Assembly: GCA_028583605.1 (NCBI GenBank)
Contig: CM053327.1
Coordinates: 22,121,629-22,185,628 of the forward strand
Origin: Dastarcus helophoroides
Taxonomy: Eukaryota; Arthropoda; Insecta; Coleoptera; Bothrideridae
DNA length: 64,000 nt
Direction of reading: 5' to 3'
Position 1 is the stretch's first letter; each line of letters starts with the position of its first letter. The translations under genes and the position numbers were made by a program. Below are positions 12,156 to 22,910 of this stretch, piece by piece. Below the pieces are notes generated by a model. It was not told the origin of the DNA. It did no database searches and saw nothing but the letters and a program-made list of their open reading frames with translations.

Positions 12156-13777
12156 TGTTGTGTTTTTTAATCTTTCTTAGTTTCAGGGGCAAGACTTGCA
12201 TATCAAATTTTGAAGATAACCAAGGGCCAGTCCATTCCACCAAAATTATAAAAATAAATGGACTCTGCTTTAAACTTGTTTCGATTTTTTTAATGTCCAT
12301 TTAATCGTTTTTTTAGAAAATTGACAAAATGTTGACTATTTACTAAAAATTCAGGAAATAAGCATAGAAAATTTTAAATTTGTTACTTGGAATGTAGACT
12401 TGTTTCAAATTTCGTTTTAATTTTCGAGCTTCGTTTAACCTGTAATTAAGGAAAAATCAATTACAAATTCTCACGTCAAATTTGAAACTGAGAAAAGAAG
12501 AAATGTATGAAAAGAATCCAAAACAATCCTAAAAAAGTATCGTTTCTTTTAAATTTTCAGATTTTCTTCGAATATTATATCAAAATTTTAAAGTTGTTTT
12601 TGTGTATTTCGATTTTAATAACGAAGTTTCAGATTTAATAAAAAGTATGATGAAGAGCTTTATGTTTCGAAATTTTCTGAAAAAAAGGTAAGGTTTTGAG
12701 ATTTTGAATAACTAATTCAAATAGGAGATAAATCTACATTACGAATTTTAATTTGTAATTTTGAAGAAATAAATGTAAAAACTTACAATAAGAATTTTGG
12801 GAAGAAATTCAATTAAAAAAAAACTTTCAATTTGCTTGTAAATTTCAAGATTATTCTCAACGAATTTAACTGACTTCAGTCACCAAAGGTTTACCCTAAA
12901 CTCGAATATTCGAATTTTTTTCTCTAAGTTACGATATTGAATCTTTTCACTTCAAACTTAAATGTAAAATATAGAGTCAAAATTTTAAATTAAAAGTCGA
13001 AATTTTCAGAAAAAAAAAGCCAACATTTCGAGGTGAACCTTGAAATCTCTAAAACTTTTTTTAATAAGTATACATTTTTTTCCAAATTTCAGCTTTTTAC
13101 TTCCGAAATCTATCAAGTTTTAACTTCTTATTTTTTGAAAAAGTTTCACATTTTGGAGACAACATTTGTAAGAACTAAAGCCTAGTTTTAATAGAAAAAT
13201 TTCAAAACCCGAGATTTTGAGAAAAGCTTTCAATTTATAAAAAAAACGTTTCACGTTTCAAATTTGGATAACATTTTGGCTTTTTACGCGAATATTTCTA
13301 AAAAAGGGGAAATTTCGTGTTAAGAGTTAAAATTTCTTAAAAATTTTTTTCAAAATATGTATTTAAAAGTTTTCACTCGAGGTAAAAATTTCTATTTCAA
13401 TAGGTAGCTCCGATATTCGATTTTTTCTTCGAAACTTACTTAAAATCTTGTTGAAAAAATCAAAATTTTGAGAAATGTTTCTAATTAATACTTAATTTAT
13501 TTATTTAAAACTTTGACCTTTTTAAAAGCATTTGCGATTTCTAGGATTATTTACCACAACTCCTGAAGATAATTTAATTCCTACTGATAAACTATTGTAA
13601 ATTCTTCAAATTTGACAAATATGCAGATAGCGCTTTAAAAACTCGTAAATACTACAATAAAACTATATGCAAATTGCTTAAAAACCGATATATTTGGACG
13701 ACTTAAACAAGAGTACCGTTCGTTTATAGAGTAGATTGTTCTTTTATATTCTCTATTTGTTTTAAGCGTAACTCAAC

Positions 13778-13855
13778 ATTCTAATGCACAGAGCAATAGG
13801 TTTCCAAACTTCGAATATAATAAATGTTCAAACCTATTGGTATGTGCATTAGAAT
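13778..13855. repeat. Inverted repeat with 26-bp arms
   Basis: Arm 13778-13803 (ATTCTAATGCACAGAGCAAT and six more bases) is mirrored at 13830-13855 with a few mismatches and a 26-base loop. It could fold as an imperfect hairpin about 78 nt long, the size of a small foldback element or a microRNA precursor. Confidence 0.6.
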
Positions 13856-15100
13856 CCTTGTCTTCTGGGAACTTTCCTAGAGAGCAACCGCTTCGCTAGG
13901 TGGCAGTGTTTCAACTGTTGGTAGTTCAGCTACCTATGATTCACTATACATGCCTGGAGGGCTGCACGAATTTGTAGTCTAGGTTGCATTCTACTTGCAT
14001 ACGTAACTCAACAGACAAAGAAATATGTTTAATTTACATAAAAAAAGACGAAGCTGTAGCCCCCTAGGAGAAAGGTCAAAATAGGCTTAAAATTCGTAAT
14101 GCGTACACTTAAAAACGTAAAATTTTTAATTTTTAGATTTATAGCAGCAAACCTTTTTGAATTAATGAAAAATTTCAGAATAAAATTTAAACTTTGAACG
14201 CCCTGTCTCTCGTAAACCAGCCACATTGTTATAAGGCATGTTGAGCTCAATCGTAATATTTTCGTGTCTAGTGTTTCCAGTTTAGCGTTGGCTCATTTTT
14301 TCTGACTAAACCTGTATACATATTTAGGTAAGTTAATTTCCAAAGTATTCCAAAGGATTTGTATTTGCGAAATAATGTTTGGGTTATTATTTTGTCGTTG
14401 TTGATCATTTATTTTATATTTCAATTAAAAATAACGTGAGCTCAACACGATCCAATAAAATGATCCCTCATTTTAAAAAACTCCAATTTGTGCGCAATTA
14501 TTCTACGGATGATATATATTTTATAAATACCGTTTGGCAATTTGCCAGGTTTTTCCAATGCACACAGACAGAAAAACATTGTTATGCGCCCTGAATCAGT
14601 TCATTACAGGAAAATATTGCTTATTTCGCATCAGTTTTAATTATTCAACTCACGTTTGGTATGAATATCATCACATTGATGCTACGACAACTAATATGGC
14701 TATAGATCGATCATACGTCGTGTGCGTGTGCATATTCACTTTAATTAAAACGTAATTCGATATATGAATTTAAATTTCTGCCCCTCAGTGATTTATTATA
14801 GCAATATTTACAAGAGATCAGCAATGTAACTATTATTAATTTACATGGAACATCTCGTCAGATGTTATTAACTCACAACCATTTCAAAAGCTTTTCATTT
14901 AGAAACTCGAAGCTCTTATTTCTGATATTTAGTCCTTTAATTTGATTTCAGTATCATTAATGAGATATTGGAATAATAATAATAGTAGAAATTTAGGGAA
15001 AAATGGACATTGTAAGACAAAAAACCAAAATGTTTAAAAAAGTATAAATTTAAGGATTTCACGAAAATTTTAAAACAAAGTTAAATTCTTCAAATAATTG
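13856..15100. other. No gene seen
   Basis: 13860-14010 has balanced base composition with a small CCTAG/CTAGG hairpin, and CGTAACTCAACA occurs at both 13767 and 14001, hinting at a small repeat unit. The overlapping frames at 14379-14755 have no recognisable domain. Confidence 0.35.
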
Positions 15101-15109
15101 ACATGTTTA

Positions 15110-15290
15110 ACCCTCATTGTATGGAATTCTTCAATATTCATGAATAATAAGCTCTACTAACGATAAATATAACAAGAGATATAAACATTCCACAATGTTT
15201 CTATAAATATTTGGTACGACCAGACCTGGTTTCGCTATTCAACATCGTCGGCGGTTATACCAGTAGTTAGTTTAACCATTGTTATGTCTT
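15110..15290 (-). repeat. Hammerhead-repeat family B fragment
   Basis: Contains the family B terminal sequence (AATATTCATGAATAATAAG, then ACATTCCACAATGTTTCTATA and AATATTTGGTACGAC) followed by a hammerhead-like core and CGGTTATACCAG. This corresponds to one end of the element at 43688-44240. Similarity fades after about 15290 (the TTTAACCATTGTTATG stretch is still shared). Confidence 0.7.
15213..15261 (-). ncRNA. Type I hammerhead-like motif, family B copy 1
   Basis: Minus strand: helix I strand GGTATAACCG, core CCGACGA (one change, U to C, from CUGANGA), short helix II around GTTGAATAGC, GAAA, then CCAGGTC and the return strand TGGTCGTACC. GGTAT can pair with GTACC and ACC with GGT, leaving a small internal loop as in natural type I hammerheads. 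Helix III is only AC/GU. The core change and weak helix II suggest a relic. Confidence 0.5.
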
Positions 15291-16950
15291 CATTGTGTGA
15301 TGTAGGAACGAGATTTCTATTTTAATCTCGCAACGTCGCACACCATATTTCGAAATGGGGCCTGCCCGTAATTTGCCACTATTTTTTTTTCTGATATAGT
15401 CGCTTGCGGAGAGAATAGGAATAATAATAATAATCAAATAAAAACACAATTTAAACAATGATAGTGGACATTTTCCACACAACCAATTTAACTTTAGGGG
15501 TAGGGATAAAACATAGTGCGTGACAAATTTTTAAAAAATGTAAGCATCCTCTAGAAATTTTCGTATTTATTTATTTATGCATGTCTCTTAATAAGAATAA
15601 ACGGATAACTTTTTTCTAACACGTACCACTTTTTAGTTATGGTTATATTAAAAAAATAAAAAAGAAACTCTGAGTCATACATTTTTCATTTTTTTTATTA
15701 ATTGTGTAAGAAAATTCGATAATAAAAGTTTTTATTAATATATTTGCAGTATAAAACACAAAATGTATTGTTAAAAACAAATATTATATACAAAACAGGT
15801 AACATTTTTAACTTTTTCTTTTATTTTGGGATGTATCTTTTGCCTTCAAATAGTAGCAGTAACCGCCTAATATAGTTGCATTTCAACGGCTTTGGTACCA
15901 TTCCTCAATCCTTTTAACACCTGGTCAAACATCTCTCTCTGCTCATCACTCACGGTTTCAAGAAAAAAAATAGAAATGGAAATGGAATCTCACACACTAA
16001 TTCTGGTTTCGTATCAAGTCATATATTCTCTATTGTTTAGTTAAATACCAATAATATAGAACACTTAAAAAGGTTAAAAACTCTAAATCTTGATCTTGGC
16101 TGAGAACTTTTATCATTATTATCTTCATCCCCGGGCATTGCGAATACCTAATTTTACAATTTTACTTCTTTTAGGAGACAAAGAAGGAGGCACAAGTTCA
16201 GTATGAGGTATTTGTTTTGCTATAGAAATTACAATGGAGAACTCTATATTATGCTTGATTTTCTTCAAAAATTCTTGTTTTTCAGCCTTACCAAAGAAGC
16301 AATCATTGCAGTAATCACTGTATTCAAACTACAGATTCGGTGCTGCAAATGGCATGAATGTCTTGTTTCCATTTAGCCAAGACAGGAAATTAGCATATCA
16401 TAATACACAAAACAGTTGCTGAGTGCGTTTATTATCTTGCAATAAATACAAAATGTCCCCAAAAAGATATTCAGATAGTTACTTCCTTGAGAATTCAGAA
16501 TGTACTATTTACACAGCTTATTTAATTAATTTATGTATAATTTTCGGCCAATTTTTTGGTATTGATTTTGGAAATTTCACAATTACGTTCACAAATACTC
16601 TATCAAAAATAAACTAAAATAAATAATGAATAACCTAATAAATATATTGCTTTATTAATGATAACTTCTGCCAATTACTTACCAATTACCAATTAAAAAT
16701 GTCTCACCCTGTATATCAAAAACAAGACCGGCATATATGCTGTACCCATGATATAATATAAGACTGGTAATGTAACCCACTATATCTCACTGTTGTGATA
16801 AGTGGTACTAAAACCGGAGACGATTGAAAAGAGAACACGATATGAAGGATAAACAATAAAGGGCTGCCTTGAGTAGATTAAGCAATGCTTTCTTATACAA
16901 ATATTGATACTTTATGCAATTGTTTCGCAATTTTTCGATTTTATATTTAT
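15290..16950. other. No gene seen; one TACAGGGTG-type repeat edge
   Basis: CACCCTGTATA at about 16704-16714 (minus-strand TATACAGGGTG) marks a dispersed repeat edge. An (AAT)n run lies near 15420. Short open frames only. Confidence 0.4.
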
Positions 16951-16964
16951 ATTTTATTTACAAA

Positions 16965-17185
16965 ATGGGCAAGACTTGTGTTGTGTCTATGTGCAACAGT
17001 GGTTAGTTATAAAAGCTATCATGAAAAAGTGTCGTTGTTTCGAGTGCCTAAGGACAAAGTTGATGTATGGAGGTGAAAAATCCCGCGAAATGACTGGCTG
17101 TTGTCAATTCAAGATTTTGTATGCGAAAAATATTTTAGTGCAGGTTTTGTTTTAAGAGAAACCAACAATGAACTGTGCAGAGTAC
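16965..17185 (+). pseudogene. THAP zinc-finger domain exon, frameshifted
   Basis: A THAP domain binds DNA through a C2CH zinc site and occurs in P-element-type transposases and in host regulators. Starting at the ATG at 16965 the frame reads MGKTCVVSMCNSG; then a shift of frame is needed at the stop in GGTTAG to continue GYKSYHEKVSLFRVPKDKV, and another near 17075 to reach PRNDWLLSIQDFVCEKYF. The two N-terminal cysteines and the third cysteine are present at normal spacing (about 40 residues between the pairs), but the final histidine of CEKH is tyrosine here. No transposase catalytic part follows. Probably a worn exon from a THAP-bearing transposon or retro-copy. Domain call is confident; origin is not. 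Confidence 0.75.
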
Positions 17186-17189
17186 GTAT

Positions 17190-18125
17190 TTCTTAAAAAA
17201 CTTAATCAGTTTCTATTAAATGAATATCTTATGCCCAAAGTAATTTAAACATAAAATTTTTTTTGTATATATATTAAAGTAAGAAAAATGTCTTAATAGA
17301 CAGACGAGCCGTTGGTTTATCAGGATCCAGTATTATGTATAGAACATTAGCTAAAACTTTTCCAAAAATGTTTATAGAAAAAATGTGTCACTTTCCAGTG
17401 ACTTTGATTTTGTTTTCTTAGCTTTTATTTTGCTGCTTTGGTAACTAATTTTTGAGTTTTCAAATGACCCCTGAATTTTTTTTTGCTCATTACACATTAA
17501 ATTTATAGGGATTAGATTCGAAGAATTTCGAGAAATCATAATTTTACTGAATTTTATCATTCATTTTTTAATGTTATTTTTAAAGAACTCCAAGTAATAA
17601 AATGAAATCGTTATCAAAAACCAAATTAGATATACTGGCAAAAATTTCATTTTAATTACTAACGCATGTTTAAAAAAGTATTAAATTATTTAATATGAAA
17701 ATCGGTAAAATTATGAAATTCTTATATTTTCTCGAACTTTTTCACTTCTAAACCCTGTAAGATTTGAGGTCACTAAATGCAAAAAGATATGCAAATTCTA
17801 AAAAAGCAAACAACGGATGTCATTTGAAATTTTAAAGTTTGTTACTATAGCAATGAAACAAAAGCAGGGAAAAAGAAATTAAGGTCACCAAAATGTGGCA
17901 GATAATTCACCAAAAAAAATTTATTTTAAATATTTTGTTCTAAAATTATTTTTAAAAACGTTACAGCCAATATTCCAGACATACGTCGGACGGTGCCGTA
18001 TACTTTGCATAGAGTTATGCCAGTTCTTAAACACCTTATTGGCTATCTCTCTCTAAGCCACCAGTCTCCCGATTACGTGCCACATTTCGCCTCGCGTCGG
18101 ATTACCTTACTTATACATTATCATG
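17190..18125. other. No gene seen
   Basis: A+T-rich DNA with no recognised structure. 17950-18125 is less A+T-biased and may belong to the SINE-like block that follows. Confidence 0.4.
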
Positions 18126-18129
18126 GCTG

Positions 18130-18300
18130 TACCTAATAGCAATCTATTATAGCTATTTGTTTTATGGGTGCCGATACCGTGTCGCACGGTGTCAAGCGAG
18201 TTTAGCTTTTAATAGAACAAGATGGTTTGGCTCTATACTAGAACGAATACTTCTTGCGTGGAAGTTTCGAGTTCGAACCTCGCTGCCGATCACGCGTTTT
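18130..18300 (+). repeat. Possible tRNA-derived SINE head
   Basis: At 18267-18281 a perfect T-arm can be drawn: stem CGAG/CTCG enclosing the 7-nt loop TTCGAAC, that is, a pol III B box. About 75 bp upstream TGTCAAGCGAG (18190-18200) is an imperfect A box, followed by GCTTTTAATAG, which resembles a tRNA-Lys anticodon loop. The A-to-B spacing is longer than in a real tRNA and no acceptor stem forms, so this is not a functional tRNA. A tRNA-related SINE is the best guess. Confidence 0.4.
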
Positions 18301-18589
18301 TTAAATTTTATTACTCGTTCTACTCATAGCTCCATAATACTGTTAACATTAGAGCGTTTTGGTTACGAAAATTAGCGTGGTGGCAACGCCAAACTGTAAG
18401 TTTTCTCCTTATTAAAAGTCGCTTAGTGGCACGAAGTTCTTACTTCAAAAAAAAAATCGATAAACCGCAACCCGTAAACATATTATTTTACTTTACATTA
18501 GCCACCAACCACAGAGGTGGTAAAAAATAAAATTAAAAATAAAACAATATCATAACTAGAAAATGATCAACAATTTTTTATAGTTAACG

Positions 18590-18647
18590 CGAGCCACGTC
18601 AAAAGTTACATGTGGCTCGTGAGCTACAGGTAGATAGGGCACCACTG
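18590..18647 (-). mobile_element. Terminus of a hAT-type element
   Basis: Read on the minus strand the block starts CAGTGGTGCCC at 18647 and contains GAGCCACATGTAACTTTTGA with an inverted GTGGCTCG subterminal hairpin. CAGNGGTGCCC is the usual hAT terminal inverted repeat. The next 8 bp (GTTTAGAG) would be the target duplication, but no second copy is seen upstream, so the element is truncated. Confidence 0.55.
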
Positions 18648-18992
18648 GTTTAGAGTGCTTAAGGTATTTCACTTTCATGATACCATCCTTATATTTTTCT
18701 TATTTGAATTTGCACAATTTTGTTATTTAGGCATTGCATTAGATAGTAGGTAAAAATGGTTGGGTAATCATAACATGACTGAAGAGCTTTTAATGGCAGT
18801 TTCAGGATATTTTGGGCCTTTAATGGTACTATTAAATATGCTATAAAGTAGATTTTTTTTCTTTAAAAATCCAGATATTTTATATAATCCATATATTCAT
18901 AATGTTAAATTTGGTATAAAAAAGTTTTTGAGGATGATCATTTTTTCGTTGTATAAACAGACGTCTACGACTAAAATAAATGTTTTGTTATA

Positions 18993-20413
18993 CCAGGATA
19001 TCAAAAATTATCTTATTCAAGGGTGGTTGTGAAATGTAAAACGTGTGTCTTACTTTAAATTTTTGAATATGTTTTATTGTGTCAGAATCTTTCAAGTCAT
19101 TGTGCTGAAATTTTATAATCCAACTTTTGAACCATGCTTCTTATCACACAGCACAAAATAAATTTTCATGATTGAAGCCTAATTTCGAACGGGTGCGGTA
19201 GTTAATGGAAATTGGCAATACAGTCAACGTTTGTGTTTGGACAATTTTCGAGAACCCTTCCCAAACGTGGCAATATTACCGGACAATTTTATGCGTGCCT
19301 TACAAATCGTGTTGAAGTGTTTCGCTAAATTGGTTGTGTGACTCTTAAAAAAGGTGCTGGTAGACCAAGAGTTCGTACAGAAGAAGTTGTCAATGACATT
19401 CGTCAACGTATGGAAGAGGAGCCTGCAAAACCTTTGAAACGTCTTTCTCAGGAAATTGGACTTTCTTATGGAACATGTCAGAAGATTTTAAAGAAGGACT
19501 TGAACATGCATCCATATAAGATGCAAGCATATTAAGCTCTTCTGCCCGCAGACCACCCCAGGTGCCTTGCTTACCATTGGTTTGTTAATAATTTAATGAA
19601 TGACGGTCTTCTGGACTTTACTTTTTTTCTGACGAAGCGTGGTTCCACCTTTCGAGATACATAAATTCTTAAAATATGAGAATGTGGGGCAATGATAACC
19701 CTCATGTTTTTACTGAATCGCCACTACATGCTCAAAAAATTGGTGTTTGAATGGCAGTTTCTCGCAGAAGAATAATTGGGCCATTTTTTTTCGATTTTAC
19801 CGTCAACGCAGAAAGGTACACACAACTTTTTGGCTGAATTTGTGCAACAGTTAAACGATGATGAACTTCGGTACGGTTATTTCCAGCACGACAGTGCAAC
19901 AGCACATACTACACGAGAAAATATTGCTTTCCTCCGCGAGGTTTTTGATGACCGGCTGATAAGTGTGCATACAGAAGTTGAGTTTTCTCCGAGATCACCT
20001 TGTTTGACAATTATGGACTATTTTATATTTCCTTACTTAAAAAACAAAATTTTCGCAACTTCGGTAAATAGTTTGCAAGAACTGCAACAAAGAATTGTTC
20101 AGCAATGTGCAACCTTAATGCCAGAAATGCTGCAAAACGCTTTTCACAGCATGAGGAGGCGCGTCAACTTGTGCATTGAACAAAACGGGGGACATTTCCA
20201 ACAATTACTGTAATTTAGTTTTTCTTGTTACTAAAACCGTTATTTCATAATTTGTAGCTCATTATTGTTTTACAACTGAAATAAATAGGTATGAAATTTG
20301 TAGGTTATTGATGATGTCAGTGTGACAATGATATAATTATTTCAAACGTAAAGTAAGACAAACGTTTTACATTACACAACCACCCTTGACCAAGATAATT
20401 TTTGATATCTCGG
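18993..20413 (+). mobile_element. Full-length mariner/Tc1 element, DD41D type
   Basis: A 1421-bp element with both ends present. The terminal inverted repeats start CCAGGATATCAAAAATTATC (left) and CCGAGATATCAAAAATTATC (right, minus strand). They stay nearly identical for about 70 bp, through AAGGGTGGTTGTG and the TAAAACG tract, and are flanked by TA duplications (18991-18992 and 20414-20415). The interior is one degraded transposase gene in plus orientation. Length, TIRs and TA target are typical of Tc1/mariner. Confidence 0.95.
19165..20213 (+). pseudogene. Mariner transposase, DD41D, inactivated
   Basis: Cut-and-paste transposase. Domains in order: an N-terminal helix-turn-helix remnant (about 19200-19330, with a stop after VEVFR); KKGAGRPRVRTEE and a second helix-turn-helix (LSQEIGLSYGTCQKILKKDL, 19440-19510); a SDEAWFHL box with the first catalytic Asp at 19631-19633; QHDSATAHT with the second (19890-19892); IMDYF with the third (20016-20018). 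Exactly 41 residues separate the second and third Asp, the spacing of the rosa-like DD41D group. All three aspartates survive, but stops occur in VEVFR*IG, in MQAY* at 19533 and in GV*MAV (a Trp codon changed) near 19750; frame changes occur between blocks, and the SPDL signature is SPCL. The two longest open pieces are 19338-19535 and 19776-20213. Confidence 0.93.
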
Positions 20414-20415
20414 TA

Positions 20416-22035
20416 TTATAGTAATTAATTCGTACAAAAATATCAAAATGTTTAAATTTCAAGGGAGATCCTTTATAATAATTTTGACAATTCCATATCA
20501 AGCAAACGATGCCTTCGCAATTGCATTTTTTTAGATAAAGATGACTTTAACAATGGTAGAATTGTAACTAACACTTACAATTAGTCTAATATCAAAATTT
20601 AAATAAAAAATACGTCTTGCTACTATGTATGGTTTCAACAACATATTATATTAATTCCAAAACAAATACATAAACTGAATGTCTGAGATTATGCTCACCT
20701 CATAGGACATCACAAATGTGTTGTCAGAAAATAGTAATTTGTCACAACATCCTAAAGTGCTAACTTTAGGAAACAAAACTCCAGTACAATATTATTTACT
20801 CAAGTTTCTCTAGATGAGTTTATAAGAGTTATCCTAACTTCCCTGAAACAAGATGATCCAACACATTTCAGGATTAACACAAAATAACTCAACATCAAAA
20901 TGTGTGTGGACCTTATTACAGAATATTTCAACCAAGATAGACGATGAATGGAAAACAAGCCACCGGTGATTAAAACGAGTAACCCTGAAGAAAATTAACT
21001 GTTGTAGTTCGAGGGTAGACTCGCTCGGGTAAGTGCAGGATGATGAATGTTTCCAAAGTTATGTGTAAAACTCGTTAATAATACTGGAAACTGGCGCTCA
21101 CCTAGGTTATAATAATTCTTCGCATCTTCGGGGAGTTCAAAGTTCCTCTGTAACGAGATAGCAGGAAACAGATACTGTAGGAAATTTGTCTTCGGTATGA
21201 TAGCAACTTGGCGCGGAAAATCGGGCTTTACTAAGGCACAAACGAAACAAAAGCTAGACGGACGGTTTATTTGAAACTACATCGAAAACAACTTTCACCC
21301 TGTCGACGGATATTAATTAACGACGGATATTATTTAATTATCCTTGCATTTGATATAGTATATAATATAAGAACTTTAAATTATCTAATTATCTGCAATA
21401 AAATAATATAATTACATGGCTCATGATTTCAGAAAAATTTACCTTATCAGAATTATAGTGATATATTTTTCCAGTTTTATGTTTAGAATAAAATTTCTAT
21501 GGCAATTTAATGTTAAAAACAATACATTAACGTAAATATAGTTAATTATCTCATTAAATTTTTAAAAGGAAATTTATTTTAAGAAACAAAAGAAACAGGT
21601 TCTTTGTTATACGACAACAAATCAATATAACATTCCTACTGTTTGAAAAGGAAATCTATAGCTGTCTTTCTTTGTAATCACTAATAGACTAAGTTCGCAA
21701 CATCGCTGTAGCATCTCGGAAAGTACCTAAAGGCATCTTCGCTTGTCTTATTGGAAATTCATTGGAAAATCTGTTGTTCTCCAGAAATTGCACTCTTAGC
21801 TCTCTAGTTGTTTACCCCTGATCATATCTTTATTTACTTTTAATCTCTGTATTATGGAATATCGGAAACGTTTGAGAAAGTTCAGTTTGAACTTAGTATT
21901 TTGTGGTTTTCTGTTAAAACAATTTATTAAAAGTTTTTTAACAAAGCTTCTTTTAAAAATAATAAGTTCCTTTACTTTAAATTTATTCTCCATCTTAAAA
22001 ATAATGTAAATAATGTAATTACATTAGAGTTATAT
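20416..22035. other. No gene seen
   Basis: A short direct repeat of a GACGGATATTA(A/T) word occurs near 21304-21333. Open frames are short and lack domains. Confidence 0.45.
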
Positions 22036-22039
22036 CTCC

Positions 22040-22910
22040 TACATGTGAACATTTTTATTAAAAGCTGCTCAGTATTTTGAAAGTTCCTAAAACAGGTTGA
22101 CGATTGCGTTTAAGGTAGCCCTCCCACGGCATGTGTGGCATTGAACCCATAGCAAGGATAAGCTTCAACCCCTTTGAACAAAAAAGGTAGATCGAGCTAG
22201 CACCTTTGGATTTGGATTCTGAATTTGGGGTTAGAGCTGATCCTTGGGCCCCCTTTCTTAAGCTTATTTTGCTATCCTTGTGATTAAGGTTCGCTTGGTC
22301 ATTCATTCAGTCACCAAGTTTTATTAAAAAACAGAAGAGCCTCTCGTGGATGTGGCTCTCTTAAATTAGTCACCCTTGACCAGCAGTCCTCTAGCGTGGA
22401 TCCTGTAATTAATGCTAAGCCGGACAATCATGTGTTCGACACTCTCATCTTCTTCCAAGCACTCTCTACTGCTTAGCTCCTTTATAATAACCATTCTGTG
22501 AAGATGTTTATTTAATCAGTAGTGACCTGTCCAAATCCGTAGAAGTGTCCTGAGGTTAGGTCTGCACGCTAGTTCAATAAATGTGTGTGTCTGTCAAAAT
22601 GTTGTTATTGATTCCTATTCGGGCTTGGTGCTTGCGATGAATTTCTTCGTTAAGTTCTTACTGTTGCCTGGAAAAGTTTGATTCTGTTTGATCGTCCCTC
22701 CGAACCCCTTCAGGCCAGTCTGTTAGCACTTTCGTTTAGCTCTTTTTCAAGTTATCCTTTAATCCACCTGCATTCTCATGTGGTAGACGTTCTAGAGTTA
22801 GTTGGAAATTCTACAGCAGCAGTTCGTTGTCGCATTCTTCAAAGCCTTGGCTTTCTATTTTTAACGACCTCAAACTTACGCTTGCGTATATAGAGGTAAT
22901 GCCAATTTTA
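22040..22910 (-). pseudogene. LINE 3' end with RNase H and C-terminal tail
   Basis: Minus strand, reading leftwards: a worn RNase H segment (ALKNATTN near 22850; WIKG followed by LEKELNESANRLA at about 22730-22780, matching the WIKGH..N..AD.LA end of RNase H), then the conserved tail NLRTLLRIWTGHY..NKHLHRM at about 22495-22560 with a CLEEDESVEH stretch (22430-22460). That tail is diagnostic of non-LTR retrotransposons carrying their own RNase H (I/R1/LOA/Outcast-type groups). 22310 to 22040 is probable 3' untranslated sequence ending in AATAAAAATG; the 82-codon frame there is not a gene. The reverse transcriptase itself is absent, consistent with 5' truncation. Several frameshifts and stops. 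Confidence 0.75.

Larger units (their letters stand above)
11800..12250. repeat. Foldback of Penelope-type repeat units (family A)
   Basis: Nested inverted repeat. An outer left arm (from about 11858, TTTTGGTGGAACGGACTGG) is mirrored at 12210-12247. Each arm contains the unit TACAAATCTTGTCCCCTGAAACCAAGAAA, then AAACACAACAA..GTTGCTC and a hairpin GATAGC/GCTATC. An inner inverted pair lies at 11905-12000 and 12001-12085, and a third partial unit at 11800-11857. The same unit lies about 290 bp downstream of the GIY-YIG fragment at 38400-38560, which is why I assign it to a Penelope-like element terminal repeat. Confidence 0.7.
10620..13560. repeat. Monotonous AT-rich tract of AAATTTCGA-like words
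   Basis: Nearly 3 kb is built from short words such as AAATTTC, TTTTAAATT, GAAATTTT and TCGAA on both strands, far more uniform than flanking DNA, without a fixed period visible by eye. It resembles a degenerate satellite or a heavily decayed repeat nest. Two structured foldback repeats (11444-11631 and 11800-12250) interrupt it. No coding signal. Confidence 0.5.

Noticed and set aside
18130..18300. Functional tRNA gene
   Set aside because: A good T-arm is present, but there is no acceptor stem, the A box is imperfect and the A-B spacing is too long.
22058..22306. 82-codon minus frame as a protein
   Set aside because: Lies downstream of the LINE C-terminal tail and ends near an AATAAA-like signal, so it is better read as 3' untranslated sequence.
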